Shown here one piece after another: positions 51,782 through 60,122 of a stretch of DNA of 64,000 nt (the first letter of the stretch is position 1; each line of letters opens with the position of its first letter). Both the position numbers and the translations under genes were made by a program. Source of the DNA: Leptolyngbya sp. NIES-3755 (GTDB lineage: Bacteria > Cyanobacteriota > Cyanobacteriia > Leptolyngbyales > Leptolyngbyaceae). The stretch lies in contig AP017308.1 in the NCBI GenBank assembly GCA_001548435.1, positions 2,179,030-2,243,029 on the forward strand. Direction: 5' to 3'. The notes beneath the pieces were generated by a model that saw only the letters and a program-made list of their open reading frames with translations, was not told the DNA's origin and searched no databases.

Positions 51782-53715
51782 AGTTTGTTCTGGGCGCGTT
51801 GGACAACACCGATAAAAGCATCTTCGAGCGAGTAGGGAATGGGGAGTAGGGAATGGGGAGAAAGATTCGCAGCGGTGAGACGCGATCGCAGTTCTTCAAT
51901 TTCTTCAGGCTGATCAATCACCACGTGTAATCGATCGGCAAAAATCGACACCCGCCAACTTTCCATTTGTTGCTTCAACAGATTCGATGCAGCCTGAGTT
52001 TGATCAATCACAACCTCGATTAATTGTCCTGGTTGTGCTGCTTTAATCTGACTGGGTGAACCTTCTAGAACAGTTTCACCTGCCACCATAAAGCTCATTC
52101 GATTGCATTGTTCTGCTTCTTCGAGATAGTGAGTCGTGACTAGAATTGCAGTTCCATTTCGAGCAAAATCATTGATCAATCGCCAAAATTGCCGACGCGC
52201 TAAGGGATCAACCCCCGAAGTAGGCTCATCGAGAAATAAGATATCCGGTTCGTGCATCACAGAAGCGCCGAATGCGACCCGTTGTTTCCAGCCGCCAGGT
52301 AATTGACCTGTGAGCATATTTTCCTGTCCTTCGAGTTCACAAGTTGCAAGTACCCAATCAATTTTCTCGCGGCGGATCTTACGTGGAACCCCATAGACAC
52401 CGCTGTAAAATTCGAGATTTTGCCCGATCGACAAATCATCATAAAGCGTAAATTTCTGGCTCATGTAGCCAATTCGCTTTCTCAATTCACTGCTCCGAAG
52501 ATTGCCCCGTTCTCCACCCAGCGAAATCTCTCCAGAACTTGCAGGCAACAATCCGCACAGCATTTTAATCGTGGTTGTTTTTCCCGCTCCATTTGCACCA
52601 AGCAAGCCAAAAATCTCACCGTAGCGCACTTCAACATTCACATTTTTCACTGCTTGGAATGTTCCAAACACTCGATCGAGATGATGAGCATAAATCGCAA
52701 TGTCTTGAGCAGATTTACGACCCGATCGACCACGCGGAAATTCTAAAACCTGTGGGGCTGATCCTTGCTGTCTGAGTCGCGTCACAAATACATTTTCTAA
52801 TGTTGGTTCTGCATTGTGAATTGACGTGAGCGTGAGTTGTCGATCGCGAAATCTCCCCCGAATTTCTCGCTCTCCCTCATCCGAATCAGCGACTAATACA
52901 TCTAATCGATCGCCAAACGTCTGAACATCTGCAATTCCATCACTTCCACTCAATGCCTGTTCTGCAATTGCAAGCTGTGGAGTATGCACTTCAAGCCGAT
53001 GCAATCCCAAACTTTGTCGCAATTGGGCAGGCGTTCCAATCTGTTGAATTGCGCCGTCATACATCAATGCCACCCGATTACACCGTTCCGCTTCATCGAG
53101 ATAAGGAGTCGCAACTACGATCGTGACTCCTTCTGCTGCGAGTGCTGCCAACACATCCCAGAACTCGCGTCTCGATACGGGATCAACTCCGGTCGTGGGT
53201 TCATCCAGCAACAATACTTTGGGTTGAGACACTAATGCACAACAGAGAGCCAGCTTTTGTTTCATCCCGCCCGATAGCTGTGCCGCTAATCGATCGCCAA
53301 ATTGATTCAAGCTCATCAACTTCAGATACTTAGCACGTCGCTGCTGAAATAACTGATCGGGCACTTCTCGCAAACCTGCAACATACTGCAAATTCTCATC
53401 AATGCTCAAATCCAAATACAGAGAGAATTGCTGTGTAAGATAACCAATCTGCAATCGAGCATCCCGCGCAGGCAAATTCAACACTCGAACTTCACCTGCT
53501 GTCGCTTCCATGATGCCGCCGAGAATGTGAAAAGTCGTCGTTTTTCCCGCTCCATCAGGTCCAATTAACCCAAACAATTCTCCTGGTGCAACATCAAAGT
53601 CAATACCACGAACCGCAGCCAACCGACCGTAATGTTTATGCAACTGTCGGACTTGAATAACGGAATTAGCCGCATCACGAGCAACATTCGGAGATAGTTC
53701 AATCGCTGAAGTCAT
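51778..53715 (-). CDS. Duplicated ABC exporter ATPase (YbhF-like)
   Basis: The 645-residue protein contains two full ATPase domains in one chain: Walker A GPDGAGKTTT with signature LSGGMKQKLALCCAL, and GANGAGKTTT with signature LPGGWKQRVAFGASV. The second signature is LPGGW, not LSGGQ, so the two sites probably differ in activity. This fused form is found in YbhF-like exporters. It starts 2 nt after the HlyD gene stop and overlaps the first permease gene by 4 bp. Confidence 0.93.
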   Translation of the reverse strand: MTSAIELSPNVARDAANSVIQVRQLHKHYGRLAAVRGIDFDVAPGELFGLIGPDGAGKTTTFHILGGIMEATAGEVRVLNLPARDARLQIGYLTQQFSLYLDLSIDENLQYVAGLREVPDQLFQQRRAKYLKLMSLNQFGDRLAAQLSGGMKQKLALCCALVSQPKVLLLDEPTTGVDPVSRREFWDVLAALAAEGVTIVVATPYLDEAERCNRVALMYDGAIQQIGTPAQLRQSLGLHRLEVHTPQLAIAEQALSGSDGIADVQTFGDRLDVLVADSDEGEREIRGRFRDRQLTLTSIHNAEPTLENVFVTRLRQQGSAPQVLEFPRGRSGRKSAQDIAIYAHHLDRVFGTFQAVKNVNVEVRYGEIFGLLGANGAGKTTTIKMLCGLLPASSGEISLGGERGNLRSSELRKRIGYMSQKFTLYDDLSIGQNLEFYSGVYGVPRKIRREKIDWVLATCELEGQENMLTGQLPGGWKQRVAFGASVMHEPDILFLDEPTSGVDPLARRQFWRLINDFARNGTAILVTTHYLEEAEQCNRMSFMVAGETVLEGSPSQIKAAQPGQLIEVVIDQTQAASNLLKQQMESWRVSIFADRLHVVIDQPEEIEELRSRLTAANLSPHSLLPIPYSLEDAFIGVVQRAQNKL

Positions 53716-53717
53716 CG

Positions 53718-55007
53718 TTACTCCTTGAGCATAATTTCCCCGTCTGCGGGCATTCCAGGCTTCGCAAATCCACCCGGATCATCGATCGTAATTTTCACCC
53801 CAAACACTTGCTTCACGCGATCGTCCCGAAAATAGATATTCTCTGGCGTAAACGAAGCTTTTGGATCGATCGCAGCCACTCTCGCACTCAAAGGCTTCTT
53901 CGGATCAGAATCCAGAAACACCTGAGCGCGTTGCCCGACTCGAATCTTTCCAATGTCTCCTTGAGGAATGAAACCTCGTAAATAAACCGTATTGAGATCA
54001 ATCACCGTTAACAATGTTTTTCCAGTTGCAACGACGGCTCCCGGCTCGATCGGTCTTGCTGTCACTACACCATGAATCGGACTTTTCACCACAAACGAAT
54101 CTAAGCGTTTCTGAATCTGTTGTTGATTCGCTAGAGCATTTTTAACTTTCGCTTGTGCAGCAATCAATCGCGATCGAGCTTGATCCCGTTGTTGCTCCAA
54201 TCCTGTTAACTGTGCGCCCCGAATGTCTGGATTCAACCCCGTCGTTTCAGTCTGAGTTAATCCACCTGCCGCTGCATTTAATTGCTGAGTCGCTGCATTC
54301 ACGGCTTCTCGTCGCGCTTGTAAGGTTGCATTGGCAGTATCCACCGCAGCTTGAGCTGTTTCAACATTCGTTTGGGCTTGATCGAACTGTTGTTGATTGA
54401 TTGCACCTTGACTCACGAGTTGAGCAAATCGATCGCGATCGCGAATTGCCAGATTTGCCTTCGATCGCGCTTCTTTCACCTGTGCTTCCGCTTCTTTCAC
54501 ATTCGCATTCGCCTGTGCTAATTGTGCCTTCGCTGCCGCCACCGTGGAAGAAGCTTGATCAATCCGTCCTCGTGCATCCCCTTGGGACTGTTGCAGGTTC
54601 AATTGTGCTTCCTGAATCTTACTTTCCGCTACAGCAATATCTAATCGAGCCTGCTGCTCTTCTTGTCTCGCTGCCGAAACTTGTGCTGCTGCGGCTCTCA
54701 ATTGTTCATTTACTTCCTCATCAGTCAATTCTGCAACCACTTGATCCTTCTGAACTTCATCCCCTTCCCGAAACTTCACTGCTGTGACTCGTCCCGCAGT
54801 TTTCGCCCCGATATCCGTTTCATCCGCCTCAATCCGTCCGCTCAAAGGTAACGTCGTCGCCTCCGGTCGCGGCAAAAATCGCCAAGTCGCAAACCCAATT
54901 CCCGCGATCGCAATCAACCCCGGAATGATGAGTAATTTTTTCGATCGTCCTGGCTTTGCAGCGGGCGCAGAACCGTGATCCGCAGGCTGGGGAAGTGTCT
55001 GAGTCAT
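53718..55007 (-). CDS. HlyD-family membrane fusion protein (YbhG-like)
   Basis: The 429-residue periplasmic adaptor links the ABC exporter to an outer-membrane channel. It has one N-terminal span (LLIIPGLIAIAGIGFATWRF, about 25-45), a lipoyl domain (LSGRIEADETDIGAKTAGRV), a long coiled coil (about 100-280, LAQANANVKEAEAQVKEARS), the second lipoyl half (VKSPIHGVVTARPIEPGAVV) and a beta-barrel part. It is first in the operon HlyD-ATPase-permease-permease. The TetR gene is divergent across 85 bp containing a strong operator. Confidence 0.93.
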   Translation of the reverse strand: MTQTLPQPADHGSAPAAKPGRSKKLLIIPGLIAIAGIGFATWRFLPRPEATTLPLSGRIEADETDIGAKTAGRVTAVKFREGDEVQKDQVVAELTDEEVNEQLRAAAAQVSAARQEEQQARLDIAVAESKIQEAQLNLQQSQGDARGRIDQASSTVAAAKAQLAQANANVKEAEAQVKEARSKANLAIRDRDRFAQLVSQGAINQQQFDQAQTNVETAQAAVDTANATLQARREAVNAATQQLNAAAGGLTQTETTGLNPDIRGAQLTGLEQQRDQARSRLIAAQAKVKNALANQQQIQKRLDSFVVKSPIHGVVTARPIEPGAVVATGKTLLTVIDLNTVYLRGFIPQGDIGKIRVGQRAQVFLDSDPKKPLSARVAAIDPKASFTPENIYFRDDRVKQVFGVKITIDDPGGFAKPGMPADGEIMLKE

Positions 55008-55036
55008 AAGACGTTAAATTCTGTTTGCAGAATACG

Positions 55037-55063
55037 AATCATACTAAACGGTCTAGTATGATT
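55037..55063. promoter_or_regulatory. TetR operator between exporter operon and regulator gene
   Basis: AATCATACTA (55037-55046) and TAGTATGATT (55054-55063) form a perfect 10-bp inverted repeat around AACGGTC. It lies midway between the divergent HlyD and TetR starts and is the obvious binding site for the TetR protein, allowing control of both directions. Confidence 0.8.
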
Positions 55064-55092
55064 AAACAAGAGTCCGTTGAAAAAGTTAATCG

Positions 55093-55716
55093 ATGACAGT
55101 GACGAGCGATCGACAAACCGCAAAACGCGATCAAATTCTCAAAGGAGCCATGACTGTGTTTCTGCGATCAGGCTATGCCGGAACCAGTATGGATCGCATA
55201 GCAGCCGAGGCAGGCGTTTCTAAACAAACGATTTATAGTCACTTCCAAGACAAAGAAGGATTATTTCGATCGCTGATCGAAGGTGAAACCCTATCACGAT
55301 TCCAAGCCGTATTCCAGATCGATCCGCACCACATTGATCCCGAAACCTTACTGCGACGATTAGCAGATATTTACTTTACGCAAGTGGTCGATCACAGTCA
55401 CTATGTTCCGTTACTCCGAATTGTGATTGCTGAATCTGAGCGGTTTCCAGAGTTAGCAAAAGTATTTATCCAAACCGTTGCACAGCGAGGAAAACAATTA
55501 CTCTGTGAATATTTTCGACATCATCCAGAGTTGAACATTCGTGACCCTGAAGCGATCGCGCAAATCTTCTTCGGATCAATGGTGTCTTGGGTGATTCTGC
55601 AAAAGATGTTACATGGAGAAAGCTCGATCGACTTATCCCGCGATCGAATTGTCGATCAATTGATTGAGTTAATTGTTGAGCACTCAACTCGCAGGAAAAC
55701 CACTGAGCCTGATTGA
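55093..55716 (+). CDS. TetR family regulator of the exporter operon
   Basis: The 207-residue protein has the TetR DNA-binding start (RDQILKGAMTVFLRSGYAGT, then SMDRIAAEAGVSKQTIYSHF QDKEGLF) and a C-terminal domain like those of YbiH/AcrR relatives. It is divergent from the four-gene exporter operon with a perfect operator between. By analogy with E. coli CecR (YbiH) and ybhGFSR, it probably represses the exporter until a drug-like ligand binds. Confidence 0.92.
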   Translation: MTVTSDRQTAKRDQILKGAMTVFLRSGYAGTSMDRIAAEAGVSKQTIYSHFQDKEGLFRSLIEGETLSRFQAVFQIDPHHIDPETLLRRLADIYFTQVVDHSHYVPLLRIVIAESERFPELAKVFIQTVAQRGKQLLCEYFRHHPELNIRDPEAIAQIFFGSMVSWVILQKMLHGESSIDLSRDRIVDQLIELIVEHSTRRKTTEPD

Positions 55717-55861
55717 TAATGTAATGGTCGGTCAATACAGCTAGTGCAATGAAGTTTCAAGAACAATCATCAAGATTCTCTTCGTTTTTTAATCTATGTT
55801 TGAAAAGCTGTCTAAAGTAAGAGTGGGACAGTACAACTCCAATCAGTCAGGAGGTGTAAAC

Positions 55862-56014
55862 ATGAAACCCATGATTTGGCAGCCTGAAGAAAAAGATAAA
55901 CAGGTCAACCAATATCTCGATCGCATCAATCATGCGCCTTATGCAACCATCTTTTCGATGCTGCTAGGGTTGCTTTGTCTGTTTACGATCGTCGTTTTGC
56001 TTAGCAGTTTTTAG
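55862..56014 (+). CDS. 50-residue single-span small protein
   Basis: The start MKPMIWQPEEKDKQVNQYLD is preceded by AGGAGGTG 6 nt upstream, a nearly perfect ribosome site, so it is preferred over an ATG 22 codons upstream. The protein has a charged N-terminal half and one membrane span (ATIFSMLLGLLCLFTIVVLL). I recognise no family. It is followed by another single-span small protein gene 74 nt downstream. Confidence 0.7.
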   Translation: MKPMIWQPEEKDKQVNQYLDRINHAPYATIFSMLLGLLCLFTIVVLLSSF

Positions 56015-56088
56015 ACTCCAGTATCTCTGTCTCATACTGGACAACATCAAGCTTAAGTCCTGATTTGCTGGATCAGCAAGAGGCTCAG

Positions 56089-56223
56089 ATGGTTACTTTT
56101 GATTTATTTAAAGCACTGAAGCAGAAATTTGCTTCTGACTCTGCGAGTTGGGGAAGTTTGCTAATTTTAGCGCTCAGTACGATGCTCGTTGTGCTGTTCA
56201 TGGTGCTGTATGCACACGGATAG
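56089..56223 (+). CDS. 44-residue single-span small protein
   Basis: An open frame encodes MVTFDLFKALKQKFASDSAS then WGSLLILALSTMLVVLFMVL YAHG. It has an amphipathic N-terminal helix and one membrane span. An AGAGG sequence lies 5 nt before the ATG. It sits between the 50-residue gene and the DUF2808 gene on the same strand and has the same architecture as the former. Function unknown. Confidence 0.6.
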   Translation: MVTFDLFKALKQKFASDSASWGSLLILALSTMLVVLFMVLYAHG

Positions 56224-56373
56224 CAAGTCTTTGTTTTCGTGTTGATCAGAAGCAATTCAACTCAATTAGGCGAGGCTTGTTAACTCGTCTTCAGTCTATT
56301 TCGGTCAATCAGGACGATCGTAGCGTTCCAGACCGTCCTTGTTCCCCTTGCAATTAAAAAACTGGAAAGAACA

Positions 56374-56940
56374 ATGTTAAGAAAACGACTTTGTTTCAAC
56401 GCTCAGTCAAGTTTCATTCCGTTATTAGTCCTGAATGTTTTCATGGTTAGCTTGTTGCCGTCCATCGCTAGAGCCGGACAATTCGGCGGACGCAGCTATT
56501 TTGATCATTCACCGCGTCTGGTTCGCACGACCACAAACAACGTGACCTCCCACGCTCTGGCAACTTACGAATTTACGATCGCTGTTCCACCCGATGCTGG
56601 AGCAGCCTTACAAACAGTCAAGATTGCCCAAGTCGAGAATCTCGATCGAGTCAGCTTTAATTCCACCCATCGACGTGCGTATCTAGATGAGGGTGTGGCT
56701 AAAGGACAATCGGTTTCACTCGCGGCTATCGGCGGTGAACAGCCCAACGATCGCAGCGAAACAACAGTAACGTTTGATCCACCAATCCAACCCGGTCAGG
56801 TGGTCACTGTTGCCTTAGATGCAACGTTAAATCCCTGGCATAGCGGAATTTATCTATTTGGAGTGACTGCTTACCCTGAAGGCGATCAAACGTCTGGTCT
56901 ATTTCTGGGCTTTGGGCGCGTTCAGCTTCTGTCCCAGTGA
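56374..56940 (+). CDS. DUF2808 secreted protein
   Basis: The 188-residue protein has a signal peptide (LLVLNVFMVSLLPSIARA, cut about residue 34) and a DUF2808 domain: YFDHSPRLVRTTTNN, ATYEFTIAVPPDAGAALQTV KIAQ, VTFDPPIQPGQVVTVAL, GIYLFGVTAYPEGDQT. DUF2808 is common in cyanobacteria and probably forms a periplasmic or surface beta-sandwich. No function is known. Two small membrane-protein genes precede it and a strong terminator follows. Confidence 0.88.
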   Translation: MLRKRLCFNAQSSFIPLLVLNVFMVSLLPSIARAGQFGGRSYFDHSPRLVRTTTNNVTSHALATYEFTIAVPPDAGAALQTVKIAQVENLDRVSFNSTHRRAYLDEGVAKGQSVSLAAIGGEQPNDRSETTVTFDPPIQPGQVVTVALDATLNPWHSGIYLFGVTAYPEGDQTSGLFLGFGRVQLLSQ

Positions 56941-56970
56941 GCGACAGCATCAGATACCATCACGCCTTGA

Positions 56971-57014
56971 ACAGATGTGATTGCAGTTCTCATTACGATC
57001 ACATCTGTTTTTTT
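56971..57014 (+). terminator. Intrinsic terminator after the DUF2808 gene
   Basis: ACAGATGTGAT (56971-56981) pairs with ATCACATCTGT (56998-57008), followed by TTTTTT. The stem is a perfect 11 bp with a 16-nt loop. Confidence 0.9.
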
Positions 57015-57028
57015 AAGAAAACTCACGA

Positions 57029-57379
57029 CTAGCCGAACCAGTGAGAAGCAGCTAATCTAGCATCTTCATCGGGTAAACAATGGTCGATCTCCTGCTGATT
57101 CTGCGTCAGAATTTCTTGAATGCCCTGTCGAACCACAAAATCAATGCAGGACTGTTGCTCACGACAATTGGAGGGATCAGAAGGCATAGGGGTTGCTTCA
57201 GGACTCTCATGCAGCATGAAGACGTTCGGAACGCGATTGAGGACCCAAACGAGAAGTTGTTGACGCAGATCTGGTTGAGCAAACGCCTGTTGATGCGGGT
57301 AGTGCGGACATTGTTCTAAAGCTCGTTCAATCGCCTGCATCATTGAGTGTTGGGTTAGATTAACGATAGTTTTTGACAT
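57029..57379 (-). CDS. Hypothetical protein, faintly ComFB-like
   Basis: The 116-residue protein begins MSKTIVNLTQHSMMQAIERA and has the segment RQQLLVWVLNRVPNVFMLHE, which faintly recalls the 'ALNRLPPLY' region of ComFB-type late competence proteins. The cysteine positions of that family are only partly present (SNCREQQSC). I do not assign a family with confidence. It converges on the DUF2808 gene and has its own promoter region upstream. Confidence 0.55.
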   Translation of the reverse strand: MSKTIVNLTQHSMMQAIERALEQCPHYPHQQAFAQPDLRQQLLVWVLNRVPNVFMLHESPEATPMPSDPSNCREQQSCIDFVVRQGIQEILTQNQQEIDHCLPDEDARLAASHWFG

Positions 57380-57916
57380 GAGAACGACCTCACTTTGAGT
57401 GAAACAGAAATTTTCACGATGTCAAACAAAGCAGCGAGATGTTTGATCAATCGCAGCGAACAGAAAGAGAAGTACGATCGCCGTAGAGAACAAGTTTCTA
57501 CAAAGGTTCGAGTACCAGGCAGAGCGAGATGAGTCTGTTAATCTCTAGCATCGCAAGATTGCATCGTAATCCATTAGGATAGACTCTTAAAACACAGCAT
57601 TCAACTTGAGAAACTGTGCAAATAGAAACCGTTCGATGTAGAGGAGTGAGAGGCTCTACTTGAAACAGTACAGGATTGCGAAACGAATCAAATAGTTCTT
57701 GACAAATATTTGTTTCTGAAGATGTTTCTCAATCTCGATTAGAGCAGGCACTTCAAAGTTGCAAAGTAGTGTAAGCTCTTTTCGCGTTGCGATCGCACAA
57801 ACAAGTCATAAATGTCGGCTTCCCGGTTGTCCTCGTTGGAAGTTCTTTGATTGTTGCCCCTTTTGCCGCCACAACCTCCTTGTAGCGATCCTTCTACCTT
57901 TATTTAAAGCATCCTC
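57380..57916. other. Intergenic region of 537 bases
   Basis: It lies between the ends and starts of two minus-strand genes. A TTGACA at 57699-57704 overlaps a 12-bp palindrome ACAAATATTTGT (57702-57713), but no good -10 box follows. I see no terminator for the permease gene and no RNA family. Small open frames are present but unconvincing. Confidence 0.4.
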
Positions 57917-58771
57917 TTAGTGTCGAGTTTGGTCTGCCCAAGGCGTGAGAACAGCGGACATCCACTTCAAACCGTAGTCGATCGCCAACCCGATCAAGCC
58001 AATCAGCAGGATACAAAACAGCACTTTCTCTGTTTGCAAAAATCGCTGCGCCTGAATGATTCTGAATCCCAATCCCGATTGAGCCGCAACTAATTCTGCA
58101 ATCACAAGATAGTTCCAAGCTCCCGAAATGTTCACCCGCAAGGTATCCAACACACTCGGAAACGTTGCAGGAACAATCACTCGAAACAACACATCTCGCC
58201 GCGTTGCACCTAATGTGTAAGCCACATTAATCATTTCACTTGGAATAAATTTAACTGCATCCGCAATCATGATCGCGTTATACAGCACCACGCCGAGTGT
58301 AATGATCAAGACTTTCGATTCTTCGCCCAGTCCCACCCAAATCACAATCAGAGGTACAAAAGCAGTCACAGGCATGTATCGAACTGTTCCCACAAAAGGC
58401 GCAAAGAAACTATCCATGCTGTAGAACGTTCCCATCGCAATTCCCATCGGGACACCAATGATCGCTGCAACCATAAAACCTGCCAAAACTCGACCACAAC
58501 TCACCAACACATCTGACATCAGAGCATTGTTAATGAACATATCGATGCCTGCTTGCAACACTGCGGTTGGGGTTGGCAAAAACATCGGTGGAACGAGCTG
58601 GGCATAACTGACGATCGACCAAAGCAGCAGTGGAATTGCCAGCGACACGAGAATAATTAAAGCTGACAATCGGCGCGGAAATCCCTGTCGGATGCTCCAG
58701 AACACCGAAGGTTTCAAGTATTGATGTTCTCGATCGACGGTTGTTGGGGCAGGAAGACTCGCGTTAGCCAC
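57917..58771 (-). CDS. ABC transporter permease, nitrate/taurine/sulfonate type
   Basis: The 284-residue inner-membrane protein has six spans and the family core: a start helix (LSALIILVSLAIPLLLWSIV), MGTFYSMDSFFAPFVGTVRY MPVTAFVPL, and the EAA loop MINVAYTLGATRRDVLFRVI VPATFPS. It belongs to the SsuC/TauC/NrtB group. It is divergent from the ATPase gene at 58979 and, with the binding proteins behind the guanidine riboswitch, should form one transporter. The divergent placement means it is not under that riboswitch. Confidence 0.92.
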   Translation of the reverse strand: MANASLPAPTTVDREHQYLKPSVFWSIRQGFPRRLSALIILVSLAIPLLLWSIVSYAQLVPPMFLPTPTAVLQAGIDMFINNALMSDVLVSCGRVLAGFMVAAIIGVPMGIAMGTFYSMDSFFAPFVGTVRYMPVTAFVPLIVIWVGLGEESKVLIITLGVVLYNAIMIADAVKFIPSEMINVAYTLGATRRDVLFRVIVPATFPSVLDTLRVNISGAWNYLVIAELVAAQSGLGFRIIQAQRFLQTEKVLFCILLIGLIGLAIDYGLKWMSAVLTPWADQTRH

Positions 58772-58794
58772 TGGAATTAATCCTCTGAATGCAG

Positions 58795-58814
58795 ATGTGA
58801 CAAATTAATCACAT
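58795..58814. promoter_or_regulatory. Palindrome upstream of the permease gene
   Basis: ATGTGA-CAAATTAA-TCACAT is a perfect 6-bp inverted repeat with an 8-bp centre, 24 bp before the permease start and within the divergent promoter region. It resembles, but does not match, CRP (6-bp centre) or NtcA (GTA N8 TAC) sites. Confidence 0.4.
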
Positions 58815-58978
58815 TTACTTAGTCTAAAGAGATGTTCCTGGTTTTTTGTATCGATCACTACATCGATCGAGCCTTTCTCAGACTCCAATCGTTTATGTAG
58901 CAAAATTGACACTTTATCGTGAGAAGATCGACTTAACTGATAGGGATATTCTTATCGCTTCCCATTGGACACTCGCGC

Positions 58979-59794
58979 ATGTTGAATACTCGATCTCAAG
59001 AATTACAGCGGCGATCTGGACTTGAGATCGCATCTGAATCCGCCGCAAAGTTGGAAGTTCGCGCTTTATCAAAATCATTTACGCAGCCTGGTGGTTTGAT
59101 TAGCGTTCTCGAAGAGATTAATTTTCAGCTTTTCCCTAGAGAATTCGTCTGTCTCGTTGGCGCTTCTGGGTGTGGTAAATCGACGCTGCTCAATATTGTG
59201 GCAGGACTGACCCCACCGACATCGGGAAGCGTCTTAGTAGACGGGCGTGAAGTCACTGGACCCGGTTCTGATCGCGGAATGGTATTTCAGAACTATACGC
59301 TGTATCCGTGGCTGACCGTCGCTCAGAACATTGCTTTTGGTCTCAAGCTCCGCAAACTACCGAAATCGGAACAACGCGATCGCGTGAATTACTATCTCGA
59401 TGTGGTGGGATTGACTCAATTTGCTCAGTCTTATCCGAAACAGCTATCGGGTGGGATGAAACAGCGAGTTGCGATCGCCCGTGCGTTGGCGAATGAGCCA
59501 GCGGTTTTACTGATGGATGAACCGTTTGGCGCTTTGGATGCTCAGACTAAAGAGCAAATGCAACAGTTCTTACTCGAACTCTGGGAGCAAACGCACGTCA
59601 CAGTTTTGATGATTACACATGATGTTGAAGAAGCTATCTTTCTATCTCAGCGAGTGTATGTGATGAGTGCACGACCGGGACGAATGAAGTTAGAAGTGCC
59701 TGTGAATCTTCCAGAGCATCGAGATTTAGAGATGAAGCTATCGGCTGAGTTTGTTGACATTAAACGGCAAATTCTCCACACACTTCGGGATTAG
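58979..59794 (+). CDS. ABC transporter ATPase, nitrate/taurine/sulfonate type
   Basis: The 271-residue ATPase has Walker A GASGCGKSTLLNIV, Q-loop MVFQNYTLYPWLTV, signature LSGGMKQRVAIARAL, Walker B VLLMDEPFGALDAQT and H-loop MITHDVEEA, all typical of SsuB/TauB/NrtD. The N-terminal 25 residues are variable. It is transcribed toward the riboswitch and binding-protein genes, 140 nt before the aptamer, so its message may run into the riboswitch region. Confidence 0.93.
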   Translation: MLNTRSQELQRRSGLEIASESAAKLEVRALSKSFTQPGGLISVLEEINFQLFPREFVCLVGASGCGKSTLLNIVAGLTPPTSGSVLVDGREVTGPGSDRGMVFQNYTLYPWLTVAQNIAFGLKLRKLPKSEQRDRVNYYLDVVGLTQFAQSYPKQLSGGMKQRVAIARALANEPAVLLMDEPFGALDAQTKEQMQQFLLELWEQTHVTVLMITHDVEEAIFLSQRVYVMSARPGRMKLEVPVNLPEHRDLEMKLSAEFVDIKRQILHTLRD

Positions 59795-59937
59795 TAGTGC
59801 AGAACTGTCTAAAGAGAAAGGAGAATTGTGCCTTAGAACACTTTATTTCTATTGCTACGTGATAGAAGTAATGACATTAGATTTTGCCATCAGGAGCACA
59901 CCCCCAAACAGAATTTTCATCGCCACTACTAAAGATC

Positions 59938-60045
59938 GCTTCTAGGGTTCCGATTCATCCAAGGCTGAATGACTGGTCCGAGAGAAGCAAGCTGTCTAGC
60001 GCAATGGACAGCCACACGGCGGGACAAAAGCCCGGGAGAGACGAT
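59938..60045 (+). promoter_or_regulatory. Guanidine-I (ykkC) riboswitch aptamer
   Basis: All conserved blocks of the guanidine-I class appear in order: TCTAGGGTTCCG at 59941-59952, ACTGGTCCGAGAG at 59972-59984, then ACACGGCGGGACAAAAGCCC followed by GGGAGAG at 60014-60040. This class binds guanidinium and switches genes on. The related ykkC subtypes for ppGpp or PRPP differ at a few positions, so guanidine is the likely but not proven ligand. It controls the genes from 60123 on. Confidence 0.93.
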
Positions 60046-60085
60046 TAACAGCGATCGCGACTGTTACGGCTCTTTCGGGCTTTTT
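60026..60085 (+). terminator. Riboswitch-controlled terminator
   Basis: AAAAGCCCGGGAGAG at 60026-60040 can pair with CTCTTTCGGGCTTTT at 60070-60084 over 15 bp (two GU), then the T run. The 5' arm is the same conserved GCCCGGGAGA that forms the 3' part of the aptamer, so ligand binding should block the terminator. A smaller hairpin (AACAG...CTGTT) lies in its loop. This is the expected architecture of an ON switch by transcription antitermination. Confidence 0.85.
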
Positions 60086-60122
60086 GGGGCGATTACACTA
60101 CACAGTCTCAAAGGAAGTCAAC

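Larger units (their letters stand above)
59795..60122 (+). other. Leader region of the guanidino operon
   Basis: The 328 bases hold, in order, about 140 nt with the presumed promoter, the guanidine-I aptamer, the overlapping terminator and the ribosome site AAGGAAG (60111-60117). These are listed separately. I could not fix a promoter; TTGCTAC...GACATT-like elements near 59860 are weak. Confidence 0.6.

Noticed and set aside
54155-54978. Several plus-strand open frames opposite the HlyD gene
   Set aside because: They are complements of the repetitive coiled-coil codons (leucine/histidine-rich) and match no family.
57753-57872. 39-codon GTG-start open frame on the minus strand with AAGGAGG before it
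   Set aside because: The purine-rich box is only 2 nt from the GTG, too close to work, and the translation is not protein-like beyond a HIP1 site.
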